Under the pieces are notes generated by a model. That model was not told the origin of the DNA, did not search any database, and worked only from the letters and a program-made list of their open reading frames with translations. Positions 1 to 6,390 of a DNA stretch of 12,441 bases are shown here, in pieces. Both the position numbers and the translations under genes were made by a program. This stretch comes from UBA4615 sp044359175 (lineage in GTDB: Bacteria; Pseudomonadota; Gammaproteobacteria; Burkholderiales; Burkholderiaceae_E): contig JBIKMO010000126.1 in the NCBI GenBank assembly GCA_044359175.1, positions 1 through 12,441 on the forward strand. Direction: 5' to 3'. Numbering within the stretch: position 1 is the stretch's first letter; each line of letters starts with the position of its first letter.

Positions 1-1019
1 CGGGTGAGCGGCGTCGCGAGGCCGTCGCCGCGACGCGGGTCGCGATTGACCTCGTCGACCAGTTGCCGGACCGTGCGCTCGCCGTCGCCGATCACGTGCG
101 GCGGGTCGCGGCGCGCCGCGGCGACCAGCCGGTGGTGAACCACGAGCAGCCGCCAGTCGTCGCCCGGGATCCAGCGCTCGACGATCACGTCGTCGCTGAT
201 CGCGGTGGCAGCCGCCCAGGCCGACTCGAGTCCCTCGCGGGTCTCGACGTTCACGGTCACGCCGCGACCCTGGCTGCCGTCGCGCGGCTTGACGACCGCG
301 GGCGCGCCCAGCGAGCGCATCACCTGCCACGCGTCCTCGACGTCGGTCACCGAGCGGCCGGCAGGCACCGGCACACCGATCGCATCGAGCAGCGTCTTGG
401 TGAGCTCCTTGTCCTGCGCAATCGACTCTGCAATTGCGCTGGTGTCGTCGATCTCCGCCGCCTGGATCCGACGCTGGTGCACGCCCCAGCCGAACTGCAC
501 CAGGCTGCCGTCGGTGAGGCGGCGGTACGGGATGCCGCGGGCGGCGGCGGCGCTCACGATCGCGCCGGTGCTCGGGCCCAGACGGACGTCCTCGTCGAGT
601 TCCCGCAGACGGGCGATCGCGGCCTGCGCATCGACGTCCCGACCGGCGCGCAGCCGCTGCAGCAGCTCGAGCGCGAGCTCCAGCGCGAGCCGACCGACCG
701 CTTCGTGCGTGTACTCGAAGACGATGCGACTCACCCCGGGGGTTCGGGTCGGCCGCTCGCCGTGGAAGACCAGGTCGCAGCCGGCGCACCTCTGGAGCTC
801 GAACGCGGTGCGCGCGAGCGCCACCGCGAGCGATGCGGGGCCGCCGGGCGGGGTGCGCAGCGGCGGCAGGTTCGGCAGCAGTCGGGTGAGCGCCGGTTCG
901 AGGCCGGGCAGCCGGTCGAGGTTGCGTTCATCCTCGGCGCAGCTCACGACCGCTTCGATCGCGGTGTGCCTGCTCCACACGTTGGGGCCGCGCAGCGCGC
1001 GGACGCGGGTGATGTCCAT
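1..1019 (-). CDS. cphA: Cyanophycin synthetase CphA, N-terminal 339 residues (3' end beyond window start)
   Basis: This enzyme would help polymerise aspartate and arginine into cyanophycin, a cytoplasmic nitrogen reserve, using ATP. The visible part covers the N domain (about 1-145) and the first part of the ATP-grasp G domain. The start MDITRVRALRGPN matches the family opening, with ATG at 1019-1017, 41 bp after the cphA' stop and without a strong Shine-Dalgarno sequence. Family landmarks are LGPST (147-151), LVQFGWG (173-179), QDKELTK (202-208) and KPRDGSQGRG (244-253). Two departures from cyanobacterial CphA1 are visible. The N-domain HxxEH motif reads VALAR (66-70), and the His of KPxDGNHGRG is Gln250. 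From memory, Gln is also usual in proteobacterial CphA, so this looks like a subfamily trait rather than decay. The Mur-ligase-like domain is not in the window. The family call is firm; the activity is not. Confidence 0.93.
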   Translation of the reverse strand, partial: MDITRVRALRGPNVWSRHTAIEAVVSCAEDERNLDRLPGLEPALTRLLPNLPPLRTPPGGPASLAVALARTAFELQRCAGCDLVFHGERPTRTPGVSRIVFEYTHEAVGRLALELALELLQRLRAGRDVDAQAAIARLRELDEDVRLGPSTGAIVSAAAARGIPYRRLTDGSLVQFGWGVHQRRIQAAEIDDTSAIAESIAQDKELTKTLLDAIGVPVPAGRSVTDVEDAWQVMRSLGAPAVVKPRDGSQGRGVTVNVETREGLESAWAAATAISDDVIVERWIPGDDWRLLVVHHRLVAAARRDPPHVIGDGERTVRQLVDEVNRDPRRGDGLATPLT

Positions 1020-1060
1020 CGTCGGATGCGGGAGTCGCGCGGCGCGCGGCGCCGCCGGGT

Positions 1061-3241
1061 TCAGTGGGCGGTGGCGGCGGGCGTGGTCGGCGTGGCGGCT
1101 CGCGGCTGCGGGCTCGCCTCGAAGCTCATAATGCCCTCGCGCAGCGCGTCCGGGGTGAGGCCGATCGCCCAGCCCGTGGCGATCGCCGGCAGCACCGCGT
1201 CAGGGTCGCGCCCGGCGAGCAGCCCGGCCAGCGCCGAGGTCTCGGCGCCGATGGCGAGCAACACGTCGTCGCCCCGGGCGATCACCGCACGCCGGCCGTT
1301 GGCGAGATGCGCGGCGAGTGCGTCGGAGTCGGCGATCCGGCCGTAGAGGATCACCTGCCCGTCGGAGAGCCGGGCCATGTCGGCGACCCGCGCATCGTCG
1401 GCGTTCAGGACCGACGCGCCTTCGGTCAGTACGACGTCGATCTGCGTGCGCAGCACGCCCCACAGCCCCTCGGCATCGTCGATGCACAGGTCGTCCAGCG
1501 TGGCGGCCGGGTCGAGGCAGGTGACCACACCGACCAGACAGCGGTCGTAGGCGAGCCCCTCCTCGGCGATCGCGCGCGGCCCGTTCTCGATGACCGCCGC
1601 CTCGATCGTGCGATTCAACAGTACCTGGCGCGCGGTGTCCCAGTGCGCGCCGTCCATTTCGCGTACCCGGCGTCCGTCGACCAGCAGGCCGTCGCCGCTT
1701 GCCACGCCGGTGCGCCGCCCCGATCGCCGCAGCAGGTGCGCGACCTGGCGCGCGACCGCCGTGGTGCCCCGGTGCCCGGTGATGCCGACGATCGGGATGC
1801 GGCCGGTGTCGCCCGAGGGGAACAGGTGCTCGACGATCGCCTGGCCGACCGGACGGGGGGTGCCCTCGGCCGGCTTCAGGTGCATCAGCAGCCCGGGTCC
1901 GGCGTTGACTTCGACCACGGCGCCGCCTTGCGCGCCGAGCGGGCGCGAGACGTCCTCGACGACCAGATCGATGCCGGCGATGTCCAGGCCGACGGTGCGC
2001 GAGGCGAGCGCGACCAGCGCCGCAGTGTCCGGATGGACCTCGTCGGTGCAGTCGATCGCCACGTTCCCATTGCGCTGGATCAGCACGCGCCTGCCCTCGG
2101 GCAGTACCGAGCCGCCGTCCAGCCCCTGGCGCGCGAGCTCCAGCCGCGCCGCGGCGTCGAGCCGCACCGGGTTCAACGGCGCATCCTCGGTCCGGCCCCG
2201 GCGCGGATCGCTGTTCAGCTGGCGTTCGATCAGCTGCTCGATCGTGGACCGGCCGTCGCCGCTGACCGTGGCGACGTCGCCCCGCGCTGCCGCGACCAGC
2301 CGGCCCGCAACCACCAGCAGCCGATGCTCGTTGCCGCGAACGAAGCGTTCGACCAGCACGCCGCTGCCTTCCTCGATCGCCACCGCGTAGGCCTGCTCGA
2401 CCTCGTTGCCGTTCAGCACGTTCGTGAAGACGCCTCGGCCGTGGTTGCCGTCGTACGGTTTGACCACCACCGGGTAGCCGAGCGACTCGGCGACTTCGCG
2501 GGCTTCGGCTGCGCTGCGAACGTACTCGCCTTCGGGCACCGGCACGCCGACGGCGCCGAGCAGCTGCTTGGTCAGGTCCTTGTCGCGCGAGATGCCCTCG
2601 GCGATCGCGCCGGTGCGGTCGGTCTCGGCCGTCCAGATGCGGCGCTGGCGGGTGCCGTAGCCGAGCTGCACCAGGTTGCCCTCGTTCAGGCGGATCGCCG
2701 GGATGTCCCGGTCGTCGGCCGCATCGGTGATGCACGCGGTGCTCGGCCCCAGGCACAGCCGGTCGATCATCCGGCGCAGCTCGGCGAGCGTGCCGCCGAC
2801 GTCGAACGGGCGGTCCTCGATCGCGGCCATCAGCAGGTCGCGACCGGCGTGCAGCGCGCGCCGGGTGACCGCTTCGTGCCAGGCGCGCACGATCACCTTG
2901 TAGTGCGCGCGGCGGGAGGTCTCGCGTGCCTTGCCGAACCCGCCCGGCATGCCGGCGAGGTTCTGCAGCTCGAGCGTGACGTGCTCGAGGATGTGAGCCG
3001 GCCAGGTCCCCTCGGTCAGGCGGCGCACGAACCCTCCGCGCTCGCCGTAGCTGCAGCGGTGCTCGACCAGCGACGGCAGCCATGCCTGCAGCCGATCGTT
3101 GAACCCGGGCAGCCGGTTGGACGGCCAGTCCTCGAGTTCGCCGATGTCCACCAGCGCCTCGAGCACCGGCCGGTAGGTCCACCGGTTCGGGCCGCGCAGC
3201 GTCCGGATCTCGAGGATGCGGATGTCTCCGGGAGCGTTCAT
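1061..3241 (-). CDS. cphA': CphA': cyanophycin synthetase paralogue with a degenerate, truncated Mur-ligase-like domain
   Basis: The protein has 726 residues against roughly 870 for cyanobacterial CphA1. The ATG at 3241-3239 is chosen because MNAPGDIRILEIRTLRGPN matches the family N terminus; the frame stays open upstream but shows no homology there. The N domain (1-160) carries HILEH at 83-87, the HxxEH motif linked in CphA1 to a primer-making hydrolase site. The ATP-grasp G domain (about 165-475) looks intact: KPYDGNHGRG 261-270 with His267, GNEHR 303-307, EVN 444-446. This domain adds Asp to the backbone in CphA1. The Mur-ligase-like M domain, which adds Arg, starts near 482 and looks dead. 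The P-loop TGTNGKTT is TGHRGTTA with Thr493 for Lys, ETARGG is ENGPRA (552-557), and the DHLG and carbamylated-Lys motifs are absent. NADD (613-616) survives. The protein stops near the start of the usual C-terminal lobe. It is probably co-transcribed with cphA. Confidence 0.93.
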   Translation of the reverse strand: MNAPGDIRILEIRTLRGPNRWTYRPVLEALVDIGELEDWPSNRLPGFNDRLQAWLPSLVEHRCSYGERGGFVRRLTEGTWPAHILEHVTLELQNLAGMPGGFGKARETSRRAHYKVIVRAWHEAVTRRALHAGRDLLMAAIEDRPFDVGGTLAELRRMIDRLCLGPSTACITDAADDRDIPAIRLNEGNLVQLGYGTRQRRIWTAETDRTGAIAEGISRDKDLTKQLLGAVGVPVPEGEYVRSAAEAREVAESLGYPVVVKPYDGNHGRGVFTNVLNGNEVEQAYAVAIEEGSGVLVERFVRGNEHRLLVVAGRLVAAARGDVATVSGDGRSTIEQLIERQLNSDPRRGRTEDAPLNPVRLDAAARLELARQGLDGGSVLPEGRRVLIQRNGNVAIDCTDEVHPDTAALVALASRTVGLDIAGIDLVVEDVSRPLGAQGGAVVEVNAGPGLLMHLKPAEGTPRPVGQAIVEHLFPSGDTGRIPIVGITGHRGTTAVARQVAHLLRRSGRRTGVASGDGLLVDGRRVREMDGAHWDTARQVLLNRTIEAAVIENGPRAIAEEGLAYDRCLVGVVTCLDPAATLDDLCIDDAEGLWGVLRTQIDVVLTEGASVLNADDARVADMARLSDGQVILYGRIADSDALAAHLANGRRAVIARGDDVLLAIGAETSALAGLLAGRDPDAVLPAIATGWAIGLTPDALREGIMSFEASPQPRAATPTTPAATAH

Positions 3242-3516
3242 ATCGATCTCGGTCACAGGAGCCTGGGCGCGCCGTGGCGCCGTCGCTTGAGCGGGCAGGG
3301 CCCGCGCCGGTGGGTGCCGGTGTTCGGACAACGTGCGGCGCCGCGAGCGGTTGACCGCCGCGGCGCGAGCGTGGCGGGTTCCGGGCATCCGGTCTACGTG
3401 CACGCCGCCGAATGCGGTACGCTTCGAGCGGCGACCCCGCTGACGGGACGTCCGCGACCCCAGCCCCGGGCCGGGCCGGGGCGACCGGGTGCCGCGCACC
3501 CGGCGCGATCCGACCG
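3242..3516. promoter_or_regulatory. Divergent intergenic region between cphA' and the ABC exporter
   Basis: These 275 bp separate the two divergent halves of the locus and must hold both promoters. No convincing paired -35/-10 is visible. TACGCT at 3418-3423 is a possible plus-strand -10 without a good -35. A short inverted repeat, GCGGGC-agg-GCCCGC (3291-3305), lies about 50 bp upstream of the cphA' start, within its probable leader. Two stronger hairpins precede the ABC gene and are listed separately. No small gene with family resemblance is evident here. Shared control of both directions is inferred from the layout only. Confidence 0.5.
3463..3503 (+). promoter_or_regulatory. Two consecutive GC-rich hairpins in the leader of the ABC exporter gene
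   Basis: The first has a 7-bp stem, GCCCCGG (3463-3469) with CCGGGGC (3476-3482), and a 6-nt loop. The second has an 8-bp perfect stem, CCGGGTGC (3485-3492) with GCACCCGG (3496-3503), and a 3-nt loop. The second ends 13 nt before the ATG at 3517, over the region where a ribosome binding site would lie; no clear Shine-Dalgarno sequence is visible there. A role in limiting translation is possible. In DNA this GC-rich, stems of this size can arise by chance. Confidence 0.35.
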
Positions 3517-5814
3517 ATGAATCCTACGCCCGCAGCGTCGCCGACCCCGGACGTGCCCCTGCCCGAAGCCTGGCGCGTCGAGGCGCTCGCGCGCTTGGCG
3601 CCCGGCGAGCGGGTGCTCGCCGGGCTCGAGACCGACCTGGACGTGCGGCTGAGGTTCGGTCGGGGCCTGGTGCTGGTCACCGACCGCCGGTTGGTCGCGC
3701 ACGGCGCGGGCGAGACCGGCTGGCGCGACTGGCCGCTGCAGGCCGGCCTGGTGCTGACCAAGCGCGACCACGCCGGCGTCGGCACCCTGGAGCTGGTCGA
3801 CGACCGGAGCCGGCTCGACCACTGGCGCTACACGCTGGGTCGCGACGCGGCCGCGCAGCGGCTGCTCGAGGCGTTTGCGTTCGCACGGTCGCTGCAGGGG
3901 GGCGACGACACCGCTCACCCGGAGCCGTCGCGCTGCCCGCGCTGCCAGGCGCCGCTGCCTGCCGGGCGCGAGGACTGCCCGGCCTGCACCCCCGCACCGG
4001 AGGCGCCGCCATCGACCTGGGTGCTGCTGCGCCTGTGGCGATTCGCGCGTCCGTACAAGGGCCAGCTGCTGCTCGGACTGCTGCTGACCGTCGGCTCGAC
4101 TGCGGCGACCTTGGTGCCGCCGTACCTGACGATGCCGCTGATGGACAACGTGCTGATCCCGTTCCAGCGCGGCGCGACCATCGACTTCAACCTGGTCGCG
4201 CTGTACCTGGGCGGGTTGCTGGGCGCGGCGCTGCTCGCCTGGGTCCTCGGCTGGGCGCGCACCTACATCCTCGCGTTGGTGAGCGAGCGCATCGGCGCCG
4301 ATCTGAGAACGCAGACCTACGATCATCTGCTGCAGCTGTCGCTGCAGTACTTCGGCGGCAAGCGCACCGGCGACCTGATGGCGCGCATCGGCTCCGAGAC
4401 CGATCGGATCAACCTGTTCCTGTCGCTGCACCTGCTCGACTTCGCCACCGACGTGCTGATGATCGCGATGACCGCGGCGATCCTCGCCTCGATCGATCCG
4501 TGGCTCGCGCTGGTCACGCTGCTGCCGCTGCCCTTCATCGCCTGGCTGATCCACGTGGTGCGCGATCGGCTGCGAACCGGCTTCGAGAAGGTCGACCGCA
4601 TCTGGGCCGAGGTCACCAGCGTGCTCGCCGACACGATCCCGGGCATCCGCGTCGTCAAGGCGTTCGCGCAGGAGTCCCGAGAGGCCGACCGGTTCCGCGA
4701 GGCGAACCGCCACAACCTGCAGGTCAACGACCGCGTGAACCGGGTCTGGTCGCTGTTCACGCCGACCGTGACGCTGCTCACGGAGGTCGGTCTGCTGATC
4801 GTCTGGGCCTTCGGCATCTGGCAGATCGCCCGAGGGCAGATCACGGTGGGGGTGTTGACCGCCTTCCTCGCCTACATCAGCCGCTTCTACATCCGCCTCG
4901 ACTCGATGAGCCGGATCGTCTCGGTGACCCAGAAGGCGGCGGTCGGGGCCAAGCGGATCTTCGACATCCTCGACCACGTGTCCAGCGTCCCGGAACCCGC
5001 GAATCCGGTGCCGCTGCCGCGGGTTCGCGGCCGCATCGAAGTGGTCGACGCGGCGTTCCGCTACGGTAACCGCGAGGTGATCCGCGGCATCGACCTGACG
5101 ATCGAGCCGGGCGAGATGATCGGCCTGGTCGGCCACAGCGGCTCGGGAAAGAGCACGCTGGTCAACCTCATCTGCCGGTTCCACGACGTGTCCGACGGCG
5201 CGATCCGCATCGACGGCGTCGACGTGCGCTCGGTACCGGTGGCGCAGTATCGACGCCACATCGGCCTGGTGCTGCAGGAACCGTTCCTGTTTTTCGGCAC
5301 GATCGCCGAGAACATCGCCTACGGCCGGCCGGACGCGTCGCGCGCCGAGATCGTCGCGGCGGCCCGCGCGGCCCACGCCCATGAGTTCATCCTGCGCCTG
5401 CCGCACGGATACGATTCGCTGGTCGGCGAGCGCGGCCAGGCGCTGTCCGGGGGGGAGCGGCAGCGCATCTCGATCGCGCGCGCGCTGCTGATCGACCCGC
5501 GGATCCTGATCATGGACGAGGCGACCTCGGCGGTCGACACCGAGACCGAGAAGGAGATCCAGAAGGCGCTGGACAATCTGGTGCAGGGCCGTACGACCAT
5601 CGCGATCGCGCACCGGTTGAGCACGCTGCGCAAGGCCGATCGGCTGGTCGTGCTCGATCGCGGGCAGGTGGTGGAGGTGGGCAACCACGATGCGCTGATG
5701 GCGCGCGAGGGCGCGTACTTCCGGCTGTATCAGGCGCAGCTGCGCCAGGGTGAGGACGACGCGCCGGAGCCCAAGCTGTGGCGCACCGACGCCGACGAGG
5801 CGTCCGATGGCTGA
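3517..5814 (+). CDS. ABC exporter (fused permease-ATPase) with N-terminal PH-like and zinc-ribbon extension, cyanophycin-associated type
   Basis: The protein has 765 residues and should work as an inner-membrane homodimer, like other fused exporters. I chose ATG 3517 because the in-frame codons from 3412 look non-coding, but no Shine-Dalgarno sequence supports it. Residues 20-130 form a compact beta-rich segment (LVLVTDRRLV near 50) resembling bacterial PH-like domains. A putative zinc ribbon follows, CPRC at 140-143 and CPAC at 154-157. The permease domain runs from about 168 to 490 with the expected hydrophobic helices. The ATPase domain is canonical: Walker A GHSGSGKST 539-547, Q-loop Gln587, signature LSGGERQ 643-649, Walker B ending DE 667-668, H-loop His699. 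The catalytic residues are intact. Together with the next gene it matches the pair that, from memory, protein databases label cyanophycin metabolism-associated. The substrate is unknown; a cyanophycin-derived peptide or amino acid would be a guess. Confidence 0.92.
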   Translation: MNPTPAASPTPDVPLPEAWRVEALARLAPGERVLAGLETDLDVRLRFGRGLVLVTDRRLVAHGAGETGWRDWPLQAGLVLTKRDHAGVGTLELVDDRSRLDHWRYTLGRDAAAQRLLEAFAFARSLQGGDDTAHPEPSRCPRCQAPLPAGREDCPACTPAPEAPPSTWVLLRLWRFARPYKGQLLLGLLLTVGSTAATLVPPYLTMPLMDNVLIPFQRGATIDFNLVALYLGGLLGAALLAWVLGWARTYILALVSERIGADLRTQTYDHLLQLSLQYFGGKRTGDLMARIGSETDRINLFLSLHLLDFATDVLMIAMTAAILASIDPWLALVTLLPLPFIAWLIHVVRDRLRTGFEKVDRIWAEVTSVLADTIPGIRVVKAFAQESREADRFREANRHNLQVNDRVNRVWSLFTPTVTLLTEVGLLIVWAFGIWQIARGQITVGVLTAFLAYISRFYIRLDSMSRIVSVTQKAAVGAKRIFDILDHVSSVPEPANPVPLPRVRGRIEVVDAAFRYGNREVIRGIDLTIEPGEMIGLVGHSGSGKSTLVNLICRFHDVSDGAIRIDGVDVRSVPVAQYRRHIGLVLQEPFLFFGTIAENIAYGRPDASRAEIVAAARAAHAHEFILRLPHGYDSLVGERGQALSGGERQRISIARALLIDPRILIMDEATSAVDTETEKEIQKALDNLVQGRTTIAIAHRLSTLRKADRLVVLDRGQVVEVGNHDALMAREGAYFRLYQAQLRQGEDDAPEPKLWRTDADEASDG

Positions 5815-6271
5815 GTTCCGGCTGTGGCGCGATCCGTTCGGCAGGCTGGTCCTGCAGCTGGCCGATGGGAGCGAGCATGTGGGGGTGGTGCCGGTACGCG
5901 CGTTCCCGATCGCCGCCCCCGACGAGGGTCTGGCGCTGGTCGGCGCGGACGGCCGCGAGCTCGCCTGGGTCGACCGGATCGATACGCTGCCCGCCGAGCA
6001 GCGCGGGCTGCTCGAGGAGGATCTGGCGAGCCGGGAGTTCGTGCCCAGGATCCTGGCGATCCGGGCGGTCTCCAGCTTCGCCACGCCGAGCACCTGGAGC
6101 GTCGACACCGACCGCGGTCCGACCGAGCTGGTGCTCAAGGGTGAGGAGGACATCCGGCGGCTGGCGCGGGGCACGCTGCTGATCGCCGACCGGGACGGCG
6201 TCCACTACCTGGTGCGCGACCTGAACGCGCTCGACCGGTCGAGCCGTCGCCTGCTCGACCGCTTCCTGTAG
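5807..6271 (+). CDS. DUF1854 family protein, cyanophycin-associated
   Basis: This 154-residue soluble protein has no signal peptide or membrane helix. The ATG at 5807 lies inside the end of the ABC gene, giving an 8-bp overlap, with a GAGG Shine-Dalgarno sequence at 5797-5800 six bases ahead. The overlap and spacing point to translational coupling. The start LWRDPFGRLVLQLADG, the middle (LLEEDLASREFVPRI, about residues 65-80) and the C-terminal half (WSVDTDRGPTELVLKGEEDI) match my memory of DUF1854. That family is typically found beside this ABC exporter and cphA genes. No catalytic motif is recognisable. A partner or regulator of the exporter is the simplest inference from the tight coupling, but no function is established that I know of. 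Confidence 0.85.
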   Translation: MAEFRLWRDPFGRLVLQLADGSEHVGVVPVRAFPIAAPDEGLALVGADGRELAWVDRIDTLPAEQRGLLEEDLASREFVPRILAIRAVSSFATPSTWSVDTDRGPTELVLKGEEDIRRLARGTLLIADRDGVHYLVRDLNALDRSSRRLLDRFL

Positions 6272-6337
6272 ACCGTCGGGCGCCGCGCCGCCGGTACGGT
6301 GGCGACGATGAGTGCGATGCCGGAGCTCGGAAGGGCG

Positions 6338-6343
6338 TAAACT
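6338..6343 (+). promoter_or_regulatory. Possible -10 element for rhlE
   Basis: TAAACT sits in the 119-bp gap between the DUF1854 stop and the rhlE ATG, in a locally AT-richer patch (GCGTAAACTC). It would give a leader of roughly 40 nt. No recognisable -35 hexamer lies 16-18 bp upstream, so this is a weak call. Confidence 0.3.
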
Positions 6344-6390
6344 CCCGGTTTTTCCGCGCCCGCCCGCTCCGCCGGGGCCGCGCGACCCTG

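Noticed and set aside
1061..1100. Frameshift or sequencing error as the cause of the short CphA'
   Set aside because: The M domain is already missing catalytic residues well before the end, so the short C terminus fits a functional loss rather than a late frameshift. I cannot exclude it entirely.
3351..3356. TTGACC as a -35 box for the exporter gene
   Set aside because: Nothing resembling a -10 lies 16-18 bp downstream; the sequence there is pure GC.
1064..3520. Very long open frame on the plus strand opposite cphA'
   Set aside because: It mirrors a well-supported family gene, has no recognisable domain, and is rich in Arg, Ala, Gly and Pro, as expected of antisense frames in GC-rich DNA.
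3394..6174. 926-codon open frame on the minus strand opposite the ABC exporter and DUF1854 genes
   Set aside because: It is a shadow of two real genes: composition is biased to Arg, Asp, Gln and His, with no domain or plausible start.
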